Assembly (NCBI GenBank): GCA_016710095.1
Contig: JADJLL010000018.1
Span: 57,946 to 121,945, forward strand
Source of the DNA: Candidatus Eiseniibacteriota bacterium
Lineage (GTDB): Bacteria > Eisenbacteria > RBG-16-71-46
Direction: 5' to 3'
DNA: 64,000 nucleotides
Under the pieces are notes generated by a model, which had not been told where the DNA came from, did not search any database, and was given only the letters and a program-made list of their open reading frames with translations. Both the position numbers and the translations under genes were made by a program. How positions within the stretch are numbered: position 1 is the first letter of the stretch; each line of letters starts with the position of its first letter. Below are positions 9,059 through 16,108 of the stretch, piece after piece.

Positions 9059-10471
9059 ATGGCGGGCGAAAAAATCCTGGTGGTGGACGACGAGCAGAGC
9101 ATGACCCAGTTCCTCGGCATCGTGCTGAGGAAGGAGGGTTATCAGGTCGTCACCGTGAACAGCGGTCGCGAAGCGCTCGAGAAGGTGAAGGCCGAAACCT
9201 TCGACGCCGTGATCAGCGACATCAAGATGCCGGGCATGGACGGCATCCAGGTCCTGCAGGAGATCAAGAAGCACGACGCGAACGTCCCGGTCGTGCTCAT
9301 GACGGCCTACGCCTCGCAGCAGTCGGCGATCGACGCGGTGAACCTGGGCGCGTTCCAGTACCTGCTCAAGAACGCCAAGAACGACGAGATCAAGCTCGTC
9401 GTCCGGAACGCCCTCGAAATGCGCCGCGTGCGCAGCGAGAACCAGTTCCTCAAGCGCGAACTGAAGCGCGGTCACGAAGAGAAGACGATCATCGGCTCGT
9501 CCGAGGAGATGACGCGCGTCTTCAAGATGGTGGACAAGGTCGCGGACAGCGAAGCCACGATCCTGATCCAGGGCGACAGCGGCACGGGCAAGGAACTCAT
9601 CGCCCGTGAGATCCACTACCGCAGCCGTCGCGCCACGGGTCCGTTCGTGAGCATCAACTGCGGCGCCATCCCGCGCGACCTGCTCGAGAGCAATCTCTTC
9701 GGTCACGTGAAGGGCTCGTTCACGGGCGCCGTGAAGGACTCGCCCGGCCTGTTCCAGGTCGCCGAGTCGGGCACGTTCTTCCTGGACGAAGTCGGTGAAA
9801 TGCCGCTCGCGACGCAGGTGAAGCTGCTTCGCGCGCTGCAGGAGCGCGAGATCATCCCCGTCGGCGGCACGCAGCCGGTGAAGATCGACTGCCGCCTGGT
9901 CGCCGCGACGAACGTGGATCTCGAGAAGGAAGTCGCCGAGGGCCGCTTCCGCGCCGACCTGTTCTTCCGCCTGAACGTGATTCCGCTGCGGATGCCGGCG
10001 CTGCGCCAGCGCCGCGACGACATCCCGCTGCTCGTGGACCACTTCCTCAAGCGCCACGCGCGCGGCGGGACGTGCAAGGTCGTCACGAAGGAAGCGATGG
10101 AGCTGCTCATGAAGTACGACTGGCCGGGCAACGTCCGCGAACTCGAGAACGTCATGGAGCGCGCGATGATTCTCGACGAGGGCGGCTCGATCGGTCCCGA
10201 GGACCTGCCGGACAAGATCCGCTTCGGCCACAGCCAGAAGGGGAGCCTCGTCATCGACTCGCCGAACATGACGCTCGACGAGCTCGAGAAGGAGTACATC
10301 CTCAAGGTGCTGAACTACACGCGGTGGCAGAAGAAGCGCTCGAGCGAGCTGCTGGGCATCAACGCCTCGACGCTCTACCGCAAGCTCATCAACTACGGCA
10401 TCGAGAAGCCGGCCGGGGCGCGTGACGAAGGTGACGACATCCTGTCCGATTCCGGTGAAGCGGCTGCATGA
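9059..10471 (+). CDS. pilR: PilR-type NtrC-family sigma-54 activator
   Basis: Response regulator of about 470 residues. An N-terminal receiver has the acidic pair VVDDE, the phospho-acceptor in ISDIKMPGMDG, and MTAYAS. The AAA+ sigma-54 interaction domain carries Walker A GDSGTGKE, the sigma-54 contact loop GSFTGA (a form of GAFTGA), and Walker B FFLDEV. A C-terminal Fis-type helix-turn-helix follows (SSELLGINASTLYRKL). ATG 9059 has a GGAG site 5 bases upstream; GTG 9050 is also possible. It lies directly before pilin genes with -24/-12 promoters, so these are its likely targets. Confidence 0.93.
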   Translation: MAGEKILVVDDEQSMTQFLGIVLRKEGYQVVTVNSGREALEKVKAETFDAVISDIKMPGMDGIQVLQEIKKHDANVPVVLMTAYASQQSAIDAVNLGAFQYLLKNAKNDEIKLVVRNALEMRRVRSENQFLKRELKRGHEEKTIIGSSEEMTRVFKMVDKVADSEATILIQGDSGTGKELIAREIHYRSRRATGPFVSINCGAIPRDLLESNLFGHVKGSFTGAVKDSPGLFQVAESGTFFLDEVGEMPLATQVKLLRALQEREIIPVGGTQPVKIDCRLVAATNVDLEKEVAEGRFRADLFFRLNVIPLRMPALRQRRDDIPLLVDHFLKRHARGGTCKVVTKEAMELLMKYDWPGNVRELENVMERAMILDEGGSIGPEDLPDKIRFGHSQKGSLVIDSPNMTLDELEKEYILKVLNYTRWQKKRSSELLGINASTLYRKLINYGIEKPAGARDEGDDILSDSGEAAA

Positions 10472-10475
10472 GTTC

Positions 10476-10530
10476 TGCACGCCGGGATGCGAACTGCACG
10501 ATTCCCGGCCGAAGTGGTGGAAAGTTGCAC
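10476..10530 (+). promoter_or_regulatory. Three TGCAC direct repeats, candidate activator sites upstream of pilA1
   Basis: TGCAC occurs at 10476-10480, 10495-10499 and 10526-10530, each followed within 2 to 5 bases by CCGG or CCCGG. They sit about 100 to 155 bases before the -24 element at 10631, the distance expected of an enhancer for an NtrC-type activator. PilR binding is inferred. Confidence 0.3.
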
Positions 10531-10630
10531 AGTGCCGGGCCGTGGGCGCCATCACCACGGTTCGGTGCCGAGGGGGCTAAGTCGGTGGCAACACAGGACT
10601 CGCGCAGGACGAGGTGACGCCGGCCACGGA

Positions 10631-10645
10631 TGGCACATCGGTTGC
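10631..10645 (+). promoter_or_regulatory. Sigma-54 (-24/-12) promoter of pilA1
   Basis: TGGCAC, five bases, then TTGC: a full match to the sigma-54 consensus with the exact GG-N10-GC spacing. The expected start site near 10657 leaves a leader of about 68 bases before ATG 10725. The gene immediately upstream encodes the matching type of activator. Confidence 0.85.
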
Positions 10646-10724
10646 GAAGAGTCATGGACAAGAGCCAAGTCACCCGCCGGGGCCACACGGCGCCGGAGCA
10701 ATCCCGCCAAGGGAGGAGTTCACC

Positions 10725-11165
10725 ATGAAGCGCACGCAGAAGGGCTTCACCCTGATCGAGCTGATGATCGTCGTCGTCATCATCGGTATTCTCGCCGCCA
10801 TCGCGATTCCGAACTTCATCGCCATGCAGAACCGTGCGAAGGAAGGCTCGACGAAGGCGAACATGCACACGTTCCAGCTGTCCGCTGAGGACTACGGCGT
10901 GCAGAACGACGGCGCGTATGCGAACACGGCTGCGGAAGTCGCTTCGCTGCTGCCGGCCGGTGGCGCCAACTTCAAGAACCCGTTCGATCGCACCGTGGGC
11001 TCGGGCAACGCCTGGGCGGACGTCGCGACCTTCGCGGACCCGCTGCCGACCGGTTCGACCACTGCCGGCATCGTCGCCTACGCCGACACGTCGAACGCTC
11101 AGTACGCGATCTCGGGCCGCGGCAAGACGGCCGACCTGCCCATCACCCTGACCAGCGGCCAGTAG
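10725..11165 (+). CDS. pilA: Type IVa major pilin, copy 1
   Basis: 146-residue prepilin. A short basic leader MKRTQKG is cut before Phe by prepilin peptidase; the mature protein starts FTLIELMIVV with Glu5 and the long hydrophobic helix that packs in the fibre core. The rest is a globular domain rich in Ala, Gly, Asn and Thr with no cysteine, so the usual C-terminal disulfide loop is absent. GGGAGGAG lies 7 bases before ATG. It differs from copy 2 at residues 98 and 143 and from copy 3 at residue 58 only. Own sigma-54-type promoter upstream and a hairpin terminator downstream. Confidence 0.93.
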   Translation: MKRTQKGFTLIELMIVVVIIGILAAIAIPNFIAMQNRAKEGSTKANMHTFQLSAEDYGVQNDGAYANTAAEVASLLPAGGANFKNPFDRTVGSGNAWADVATFADPLPTGSTTAGIVAYADTSNAQYAISGRGKTADLPITLTSGQ

Positions 11166-11193
11166 TTCCGCACGGGACTGGGGAAGTACTCGA

Positions 11194-11225
11194 CGGGGCG
11201 CCTTCGGGCGCCCCGTTCGCGTTTT
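11194..11225 (+). terminator. Rho-independent terminator after pilA copy 1
   Basis: Perfect 9-bp GC stem (11194-11202 with 11107 shifted partner 11107+100, that is 11207-11215) closed by a TTCG tetraloop, followed by TTCGCGTTTT. It separates the first pilin unit from the second. Confidence 0.8.
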
Positions 11226-11310
11226 CCGGCCCGGGGGATTGCCCCTCAAGCCGGGTGGGGCGGGAGCCGATGCCTACGGAGATTCACGGCTCCGAGCGGA
11301 CGGGCTCACT

Positions 11311-11325
11311 TGTCACGCGGGATGC
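11311..11325 (+). promoter_or_regulatory. Sigma-54-like promoter of pilA copy 2
   Basis: TGTCAC, five bases, ATGC: two mismatches to TGGCAC-N5-TTGC, with the second G of the -24 dinucleotide changed to T. The position, about 50 bases of predicted leader before ATG 11388, mirrors copy 3. Probably weaker than the copy 1 promoter. Confidence 0.45.
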
Positions 11326-11387
11326 ACGGATGAGTCACCGCACGGCGTCGGGCCGTGCCCACGCCACCGAACGAAGGGAGCAGCACC

Positions 11388-11828
11388 ATGAAGCGCACGC
11401 AGAAGGGTTTCACGCTGATCGAGCTCATGATCGTCGTCGTCATCATCGGTATCCTCGCGGCCATCGCGATTCCGAACTTCATCGCCATGCAGAACCGCGC
11501 GAAGGAAGGCTCGACGAAGGCGAACATGCACACGTTCCAGCTGTCCGCTGAGGACTACGGCGTGCAGAACGACGGCGCGTATGCGAACACGGCTGCGGAA
11601 GTCGCTTCGCTGCTGCCGGCTGGTGGCGCCAACTTCAAGAACCCGTTCGATCGCACCGTGGGCTCGGGCAACGCCTGGTCGGACGTCGCGACCTTCGCGG
11701 ACCCGCTGCCGACCGGTTCGACCACTGCCGGCATCGTCGCCTACGCCGACACGTCGAACGCGCAGTACGCGATCTCGGGCCGCGGCAAGACGGCCGACCT
11801 GCCCATCACGCTGTCCAGCGGCCAGTAG
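11388..11828 (+). CDS. pilA: Type IVa pilin, copy 2
   Basis: 146 residues and nearly identical to copy 1, with the same leader MKRTQKG, cleavage before Phe, Glu5 and alpha-1 helix. It differs from copy 1 only at residue 98 (Ala to Ser) and residue 143 (Thr to Ser). Most DNA differences in the coding part are silent, while the flanking DNA is unrelated to copy 1, which suggests gene conversion or very recent duplication of the coding unit alone. AAGGGAG is the ribosome site. A separate promoter-like site and a strong terminator flank it. Confidence 0.9.
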   Translation: MKRTQKGFTLIELMIVVVIIGILAAIAIPNFIAMQNRAKEGSTKANMHTFQLSAEDYGVQNDGAYANTAAEVASLLPAGGANFKNPFDRTVGSGNAWSDVATFADPLPTGSTTAGIVAYADTSNAQYAISGRGKTADLPITLSSGQ

Positions 11829-11845
11829 TCCGCACGGCAGTTCGA

Positions 11846-11885
11846 CGGCGGAGCCGGACTTCGGTCCGGCTCCGCCGCTTCTTTT
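11846..11885 (+). terminator. Rho-independent terminator after pilA copy 2
   Basis: Perfect 13-bp stem, 11847-11859 with 11864-11876, closed by TTCG and followed by GCTTCTTTT. One of the strongest terminators in the window. Confidence 0.85.
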
Positions 11886-12051
11886 CCGGCACTTACGGCC
11901 GTGGCGGCCGTGCAGAAAACGAGGGTCGCGCGAAGTTTTTCGCGTTTCGCGAGGAACCGGAATCACTTCGTCGTGAAGTGCGATGCGGGGAGCGCCGATA
12001 AACCCGCCAGTTTCACGGGCTCCGGCCCTTCCACGCTCGTCGCCACTTCGG
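11886..12051. other. Upstream region of pilA copy 3 with an inverted repeat
   Basis: No gene seen. CACTTC (11964-11969) and GAAGTG (11975-11980) form an inverted repeat about 85 bases before the -24 element, a plausible activator site. CGCGAA/TTCGCG arms lie just before it at about 11925-11951. Confidence 0.3.
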
Positions 12052-12066
12052 TGGCACGAGGGGTGC
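12052..12066 (+). promoter_or_regulatory. Sigma-54-like promoter of pilA copy 3
   Basis: TGGCAC, five bases, GTGC: one mismatch to the sigma-54 consensus, with both invariant dinucleotides (GG and GC) in place and correct spacing. About 50 bases of leader before ATG 12129. The -24 half is also part of a CCAC-TTCG-GTGG hairpin. Confidence 0.65.
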
Positions 12067-12128
12067 AGGGATGGATCGTTGGAAGTGGCGCACAACGCGC
12101 CAGTCACCATCAACGGGAGGCGACACAG

Positions 12129-12569
12129 ATGAAGCGCACGCAGAAGGGTTTCACGCTGATCGAGCTCATGATCGTCGTCGTCATCATCGGTATCCTCGCG
12201 GCCATCGCGATTCCGAACTTCATCGCCATGCAGAACCGTGCGAAGGAAGGCTCGACGAAGGCGAACATGCACACGTTCCAGCTGTCCGCCGAGGACTACG
12301 CCGTGCAGAACGACGGCGCGTATGCGAACACGGCCGCGGAAGTCGCTTCGCTGCTGCCGGCCGGTGGCGCCAACTTCAAGAACCCGTTCGATCGCACCGT
12401 GGGCTCGGGCAACGCCTGGGCGGACGTCGCGACCTTCGCTGATCCGCTCCCGACCGGTTCGACCACTGCCGGCATCGTCGCCTACGCCGACACGTCGAAC
12501 GCGCAGTACGCGATCTCGGGCCGCGGCAAGACGGCCGACCTGCCCATCACGCTCACCAGCGGTCAGTAG
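12129..12569 (+). CDS. pilA: Type IVa pilin, copy 3
   Basis: 146 residues. Identical to copy 1 except residue 58, where Gly is replaced by Ala just after the Tyr of SAEDY. The same class III leader and N-terminal helix are present. It has its own ribosome site (GGGAGG, 12116-12121), own sigma-54-like promoter and a downstream hairpin. The near identity of three tandem copies with different control regions suggests dosage or separately timed expression of one pilin, not antigenic variation. Which copy builds most of the fibre cannot be told. Confidence 0.9.
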   Translation: MKRTQKGFTLIELMIVVVIIGILAAIAIPNFIAMQNRAKEGSTKANMHTFQLSAEDYAVQNDGAYANTAAEVASLLPAGGANFKNPFDRTVGSGNAWADVATFADPLPTGSTTAGIVAYADTSNAQYAISGRGKTADLPITLTSGQ

Positions 12570-12578
12570 TTCCTGTGT

Positions 12579-12604
12579 GGCGGGACGGCTTCGGCCGTCC
12601 CGCC
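12579..12604 (+). terminator. Hairpin after pilA copy 3
   Basis: Perfect 11-bp stem, 12579-12589 with 12594-12604, with a TTCG loop. No T-run follows, so termination may be partial and some transcripts may continue into copy 4. Confidence 0.55.
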
Positions 12605-12646
12605 GCCTCCCGCGCACGAAGTCGCGGGCAGTCGCGAATGGACTCG

Positions 12647-12661
12647 TGGCACATCGATCCC
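12647..12661 (+). promoter_or_regulatory. Degenerate sigma-54-like element before pilin copy 4
   Basis: TGGCAC at 12647-12652 matches the -24 box exactly, but the position of TTGC is TCCC, so the invariant GC at -12 is missing. The promoter is probably weak or dead; copy 4 may depend on read-through. Confidence 0.3.
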
Positions 12662-12699
12662 GGGTCGCAACCCTCGGGCCCCGCGGAGGAGATCTCGAA

Positions 12700-13134
12700 A
12701 TGCGTCGCAACAGCCGTGGCTTCACGCTGATCGAACTGATGATCGTGGTCGTCATCATCGGTGTTCTCGCCGCCATCGCGATTCCGAACTTCATCGCGAT
12801 GACCGACCGCGCACGCGAAGGCACCACCAAGTCCAACATGCACGGTTTCCAGATCGCTGCCGAGGACTACAGCGTGGAGAACGACGGCGTCTACGCGACG
12901 GCCGCGACGGACGTGGCGACGCGTCTGCCGAACAACGGCGGCAACTTCCGGAACCCGTTCACGGGTGACACGGGAGACGGCGGCGCGTACGAGTACGGCG
13001 CCTGGGCGGTGCCCCTCGTGACGTCGGGCGCTCGCGGCATCGTGACCTACGCCGATTCCGCGGCGCAGCTCTACCAGATCGCCGGTCACGGCAAGGTCAG
13101 CGACATCTCGATCGTGCTGACGAGCGGCCGCTAG
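12700..13134 (+). CDS. Type IVa pilin, divergent copy 4
   Basis: 144-residue prepilin with leader MRRNSRG cut before Phe, Glu5 and the same hydrophobic helix. The globular half has clearly diverged from copies 1 to 3 (for example QIAAEDYSVENDGVYA in place of QLSAEDYGVQNDGAYA, and a different central loop around NPFTGDTGDGG), but the C terminus keeps the L-T-S-G end. It could be a second major pilin or a minor pilin. GGAGGAGA is 5 to 8 bases before ATG. It is the last pilin before the ABC exporter genes. Confidence 0.85.
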   Translation: MRRNSRGFTLIELMIVVVIIGVLAAIAIPNFIAMTDRAREGTTKSNMHGFQIAAEDYSVENDGVYATAATDVATRLPNNGGNFRNPFTGDTGDGGAYEYGAWAVPLVTSGARGIVTYADSAAQLYQIAGHGKVSDISIVLTSGR

Positions 13135-13149
13135 TTCCTCGGCCGCTCC

Positions 13150-13168
13150 CGCGGGCGGTGGGCCCGCG
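13150..13168 (+). terminator. Weak hairpin after pilin copy 4
   Basis: 7-bp GC stem (13150-13156 with 13162-13168) and a 5-base loop, followed by ATACCAAAA rather than T residues. It may attenuate read-through into the ABC genes. Confidence 0.35.
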
Positions 13169-13210
13169 ATACCAAAATGCCCACCAACGTGCGACCTGCG
13201 GTGCGTCGTG

Positions 13211-13225
13211 CGGCACACGCGTTGC
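13211..13225 (+). promoter_or_regulatory. Sigma-54-type promoter of the ABC transporter operon
   Basis: CGGCAC, five bases, TTGC-AA: only the first T of the -24 box differs from consensus and both GG and GC are present at N10. It lies about 80 bases before the ABC ATPase start. It would place the ABC genes under the same RpoN/PilR control as the pilins. Confidence 0.65.
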
Positions 13226-13304
13226 AATCCCGGAGCGCGGTGGTTTCGGCGCAATCCCGCGCCGGTGTCGCAACGTCAAGCCCGCCAAAGGATTCCCAGA
13301 AGAC

Positions 13305-14366
13305 ATGGACTCCCGCTCGCACATGGAGGCCGCGCCCGACGCGGCCAACGCCCTTGCAGTCCGGCCGGAAGCTGGCCGTTCCGCAGGGCGAAGTGCACGC
13401 CCGGCCGCGGAATGCGCCGTGCGGATCGCCGGTCTCACGAAGACTTATCGGAGCAATTGGTCGCTCAAGACCACCCGGGGGCTCGAGGACCTGAATCTCG
13501 AAGTCCAGCGCGGCGAGGTCTTCGGCTACCTGGGACCGAACGGCGCCGGCAAGACCACCACGCTCAAGATCCTGACCGGCCTGCTGAAGCCCACGAGCGG
13601 CTCGGCCTGGCTCCTCGGCGAGCCGATCGAACACGTGCGCAGCCGCGTGCGCCTCGGCTTCCTGCCGGAGCAGCCGTACTTCTACGACTACCTGAACGGT
13701 GTCGAGTACCTCGAGTTCGTCGCCCGTCTCTCCGGCGTCGCGGGAAGGGAAGCGGTGAAGGCGGCGCGCCACTGGCTCGGCCGCGTCGGTCTCGGCGATC
13801 GCGAGAAGCTGGTCCTGCGCAAGTACTCGAAGGGCATGCTCCAGCGCCTCGGCCTCGCGGCGGCCGTCGTGCACGAACCCGAACTCATCATCCTCGACGA
13901 GCCCATGAGCGGACTCGATCCGTTCGGCCGGCGCGACGTGCGCGACCTGATCCTCGAGCAGCGCGAGCGCGGCGTCACCGTGATGTTCTCGTCGCACATC
14001 CTTCCCGACGTCGAGATGCTCTGCGATCGCGTCGCGATCCTGCTGCGCGGGCGCCTCGAGCGCGTCGCGACGGTGGGAGAGCTCGTCGACGGCGCCGGCG
14101 CGCGCATCGAGTTCCGCTGCGCGGGCGCGCCGCTCGTCGAGCTGCCGTCCGCCTGGTCGAACTGCCTCACGCGCACGCAGCGCGCCGAGGAGACGCTCTT
14201 CACGCTCACCGACGCGTCGCAGCAGCAGGCGGTGCTCGCGTGGCTCGTGTCGCAGCGCGTGGACGTCCGCGCGGTCACGCCGCAGCGGAACACGCTCGAG
14301 GAACTGTTCATGGCGGCGGCGGAGTCGTCGGCCATTCACGCGGCCAGCGAACGGAGGTCGGCATGA
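13305..14366 (+). CDS. pilH: ABC transporter ATP-binding protein of the pil cluster (PilH-like)
   Basis: 353 residues. After a variable alanine-rich start of about 35 residues comes an ABC ATPase: Walker A GPNGAGKTTT, Q loop FLPEQ, signature YSKGMLQRL (variant of LSGGQ), Walker B LIILDEPMSGLD, and switch His in SSH. It resembles the drug/polysaccharide-exporter class. In Myxococcus xanthus pilH (ATPase) and pilI (permease) lie at the same place and are needed for pilus assembly, so the symbol is by position and type. ATG 13305 is chosen; ATG 13323 is equally possible. Its end overlaps the permease start (ATGA). Confidence 0.75.
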   Translation: MDSRSHMEAAPDAANALAVRPEAGRSAGRSARPAAECAVRIAGLTKTYRSNWSLKTTRGLEDLNLEVQRGEVFGYLGPNGAGKTTTLKILTGLLKPTSGSAWLLGEPIEHVRSRVRLGFLPEQPYFYDYLNGVEYLEFVARLSGVAGREAVKAARHWLGRVGLGDREKLVLRKYSKGMLQRLGLAAAVVHEPELIILDEPMSGLDPFGRRDVRDLILEQRERGVTVMFSSHILPDVEMLCDRVAILLRGRLERVATVGELVDGAGARIEFRCAGAPLVELPSAWSNCLTRTQRAEETLFTLTDASQQQAVLAWLVSQRVDVRAVTPQRNTLEELFMAAAESSAIHAASERRSA

Positions 14367-15127
14367 ACGCCGTCTTGATCGCGCAGAACACGTTCCGCGA
14401 GGCGATCCGCGATCGCGTCCTCGCGGGCATGGTGATCGCCGGACTCGTCCTGCTGGGCCTCGCGCAGGTCGCGCGTCCGCTCGCGATGGGCGAGGGCCTG
14501 CGGCTGACGGTGGACCTCGGGCTGTCGTCCATCACGATGCTCGGACTGCTCGTCGTGCTGCTCGTCGGCACGAGCCTCGTCGCCAAGGAGATCGAGCGGC
14601 GCACGATCTTCAACCTGCTGTCGCGTCCGCTGCCGCGCCCCGTGTACCTGATCGGCAAGTGGGCCGGCCTGAGCGGCGCGCTGTGGGTGGTGTCGGCGAC
14701 GCTCGGCCTCGCGCTCTGGGGTGTGCTCGCGCTGCTCGGTCGCGGCGCCTATTGGGCGCCGATCGCGCAGTCGGTCTATCTCGCCGGTCTCGAGCTCACG
14801 GTCGTCACCGCGCTCGCCGTGATGTTCTCGGCGCTCTCCACGCCGGTGCTGTCGTCGCTGTACACGCTCGGCTTCTTCCTCGCGGGACAGTGGTGCGACG
14901 ACCTGCGCACGTTCGCGCAGCACGCGCCGGACTCGCTGCGGAACCTGCTCGAGTTCGTCGCGAACGTGCTGCCGAACCTGTCGCTCTTCAACATGCGCAC
15001 GCTCGCGGCCGTGGGAGAGACCACGACCGCGCTGCACCTGTCGCTCGCGAGCGGCTACGCGCTGCTCTACTGCGGTTGCGTGCTCGCGCTCGGCGCCGCG
15101 GCGTTCGAGTCGAGGGACTTCCGGTGA
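14363..15127 (+). CDS. pilI: ABC-2 type permease of the pil cluster (PilI-like)
   Basis: 254 residues with about six hydrophobic segments, the arrangement of an ABC-2 membrane subunit. The N-terminal NTFREAIRDRVL amphipathic start, followed by a helix and LVGTSLVAKEIERRTIFNLLSRPLPR, is typical of NosY/CcmB-like ABC-2 permeases. Overlaps the ATPase gene by four bases and the TPR gene by four bases, so one translationally coupled unit. The transported substrate is unknown. GGAGG precedes ATG 14363. Confidence 0.75.
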   Translation: MNAVLIAQNTFREAIRDRVLAGMVIAGLVLLGLAQVARPLAMGEGLRLTVDLGLSSITMLGLLVVLLVGTSLVAKEIERRTIFNLLSRPLPRPVYLIGKWAGLSGALWVVSATLGLALWGVLALLGRGAYWAPIAQSVYLAGLELTVVTALAVMFSALSTPVLSSLYTLGFFLAGQWCDDLRTFAQHAPDSLRNLLEFVANVLPNLSLFNMRTLAAVGETTTALHLSLASGYALLYCGCVLALGAAAFESRDFR

Positions 15128-15888
15128 GCGTCGCCCTCGCGCGTCCCGCCGCCATCCGCCCGCTGCGCGTGCGGATGATCGTGGCGTGGGCGGTCGCGCT
15201 CGTGCTCGGCACGGCCGTCTTCCAGCTCGCGAACTTCGCCGCGAACGTGCTGCCGCACGCGTCGCCGCTCGAGGAGCTCGCGTACTACCCGTCGGGCAGG
15301 AACGTGCGGGTCGCCGCGCTCGGGCACGGGGAAGTCGCGGCCGACATGGCGTGGCTCCGCGCGGTGCAGTACTACGGCGCCCATCGGAAGAAGGACAACC
15401 GGTTCGAACACCTCGAGCACGTGTTCGACATCCTCACGACGCTCGCGCCGCGCTTCGAGAGCGCCTACGTGTTCGGCGCCTTCGCGCTCGCCCAGGAAGG
15501 CCAGGACTTCCCGGCCGCCGAGCGGCTCCTGCGCAAGGGCCTCGAGAACAACCCGCGCAGCGGACGCCTCGCCTTCGAGGCCGGCTTTCTCTACTACGTG
15601 AAGCCCAACGGCCGCGACCTCCCGCACGCCGCCGAGTACTTCGAACTCGCCTCGCGCCTGCCCGGCGCGCCCGCAAGTGCCCGCGAGTTCGCCGCCTTCA
15701 GCCACCAGAACACGGGAAGCCTCGCGGTGGCCTGGCAGTTGTGGAAGCAGATCCGCGAAACGACCGGCAACCAGTACCTGAAGGAGTTGGCCGAGAAGGA
15801 GATGACCCGCATCCAGACGGCGCTCGAAACCGGGCGCACGGACCTGGTGAAGGCCCGCCTCGGCACGCCCCGAGTCGTCCTTCATTGA
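15124..15888 (+). CDS. Membrane-anchored TPR-like protein of the pil cluster
   Basis: 254 residues. One membrane helix near residues 20-40 is followed by a periplasmic region with degenerate tetratricopeptide helices (AYVFGAFALAQEGQDFPAAERLLRKG and the next pair). GTG 15124 overlaps the permease stop as GTGA, so expression is coupled. By place it may do the job of Myxococcus PilG, which works with PilH and PilI, but I cannot show homology. TPR proteins near secretins often act as pilotins or assembly factors (Tgl, PilF); that is a second possibility. Confidence 0.5.
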   Translation: MSVALARPAAIRPLRVRMIVAWAVALVLGTAVFQLANFAANVLPHASPLEELAYYPSGRNVRVAALGHGEVAADMAWLRAVQYYGAHRKKDNRFEHLEHVFDILTTLAPRFESAYVFGAFALAQEGQDFPAAERLLRKGLENNPRSGRLAFEAGFLYYVKPNGRDLPHAAEYFELASRLPGAPASAREFAAFSHQNTGSLAVAWQLWKQIRETTGNQYLKELAEKEMTRIQTALETGRTDLVKARLGTPRVVLH

Positions 15889-15929
15889 GTCGCGCACTGC
15901 GCAACGTCCGGGACCCGGAGGGAAGGGAC

Positions 15930-16103
15930 ATGCAACACGCCGTGAAAAACGCACTTCAGATTCCCACCGAGTCTGACGATTCAAGGCACGGCAGGCAGAG
16001 CGAAGTGTGCCAGTCGTTGTCGCTCTCCAGGTCGAGGACGGATGCGTCGTCACAGGCGACGTCGAGCATGCCGGCCAGGACCCGCACCGCTTTCAGGGAG
16101 TGA
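15930..16103 (+). CDS. Possible small ORF in the pilM leader
   Basis: A 57-codon frame with a very strong ribosome site (GGAGGGAAGGG ending 2 bases before ATG 15930) that stops 5 bases before the pilM ATG. The peptide is Ser/Arg rich with no recognised motif, and its codons (several AGG, TCA, CTT) are unlike neighbouring genes. It may be a leader peptide controlling pilM, or merely an open frame in the untranslated leader (15889-16108, 220 bases, otherwise no gene seen). Confidence 0.25.
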   Translation: MQHAVKNALQIPTESDDSRHGRQSEVCQSLSLSRSRTDASSQATSSMPARTRTAFRE

Positions 16104-16108
16104 AACCC

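Noticed and set aside
10725..13134. CRISPR or other short-repeat array in the region of repeated DNA
   Set aside because: The repeated segments are whole pilin genes of 441 bases, not short repeats with spacers. No CRISPR-like array was seen anywhere in the window.
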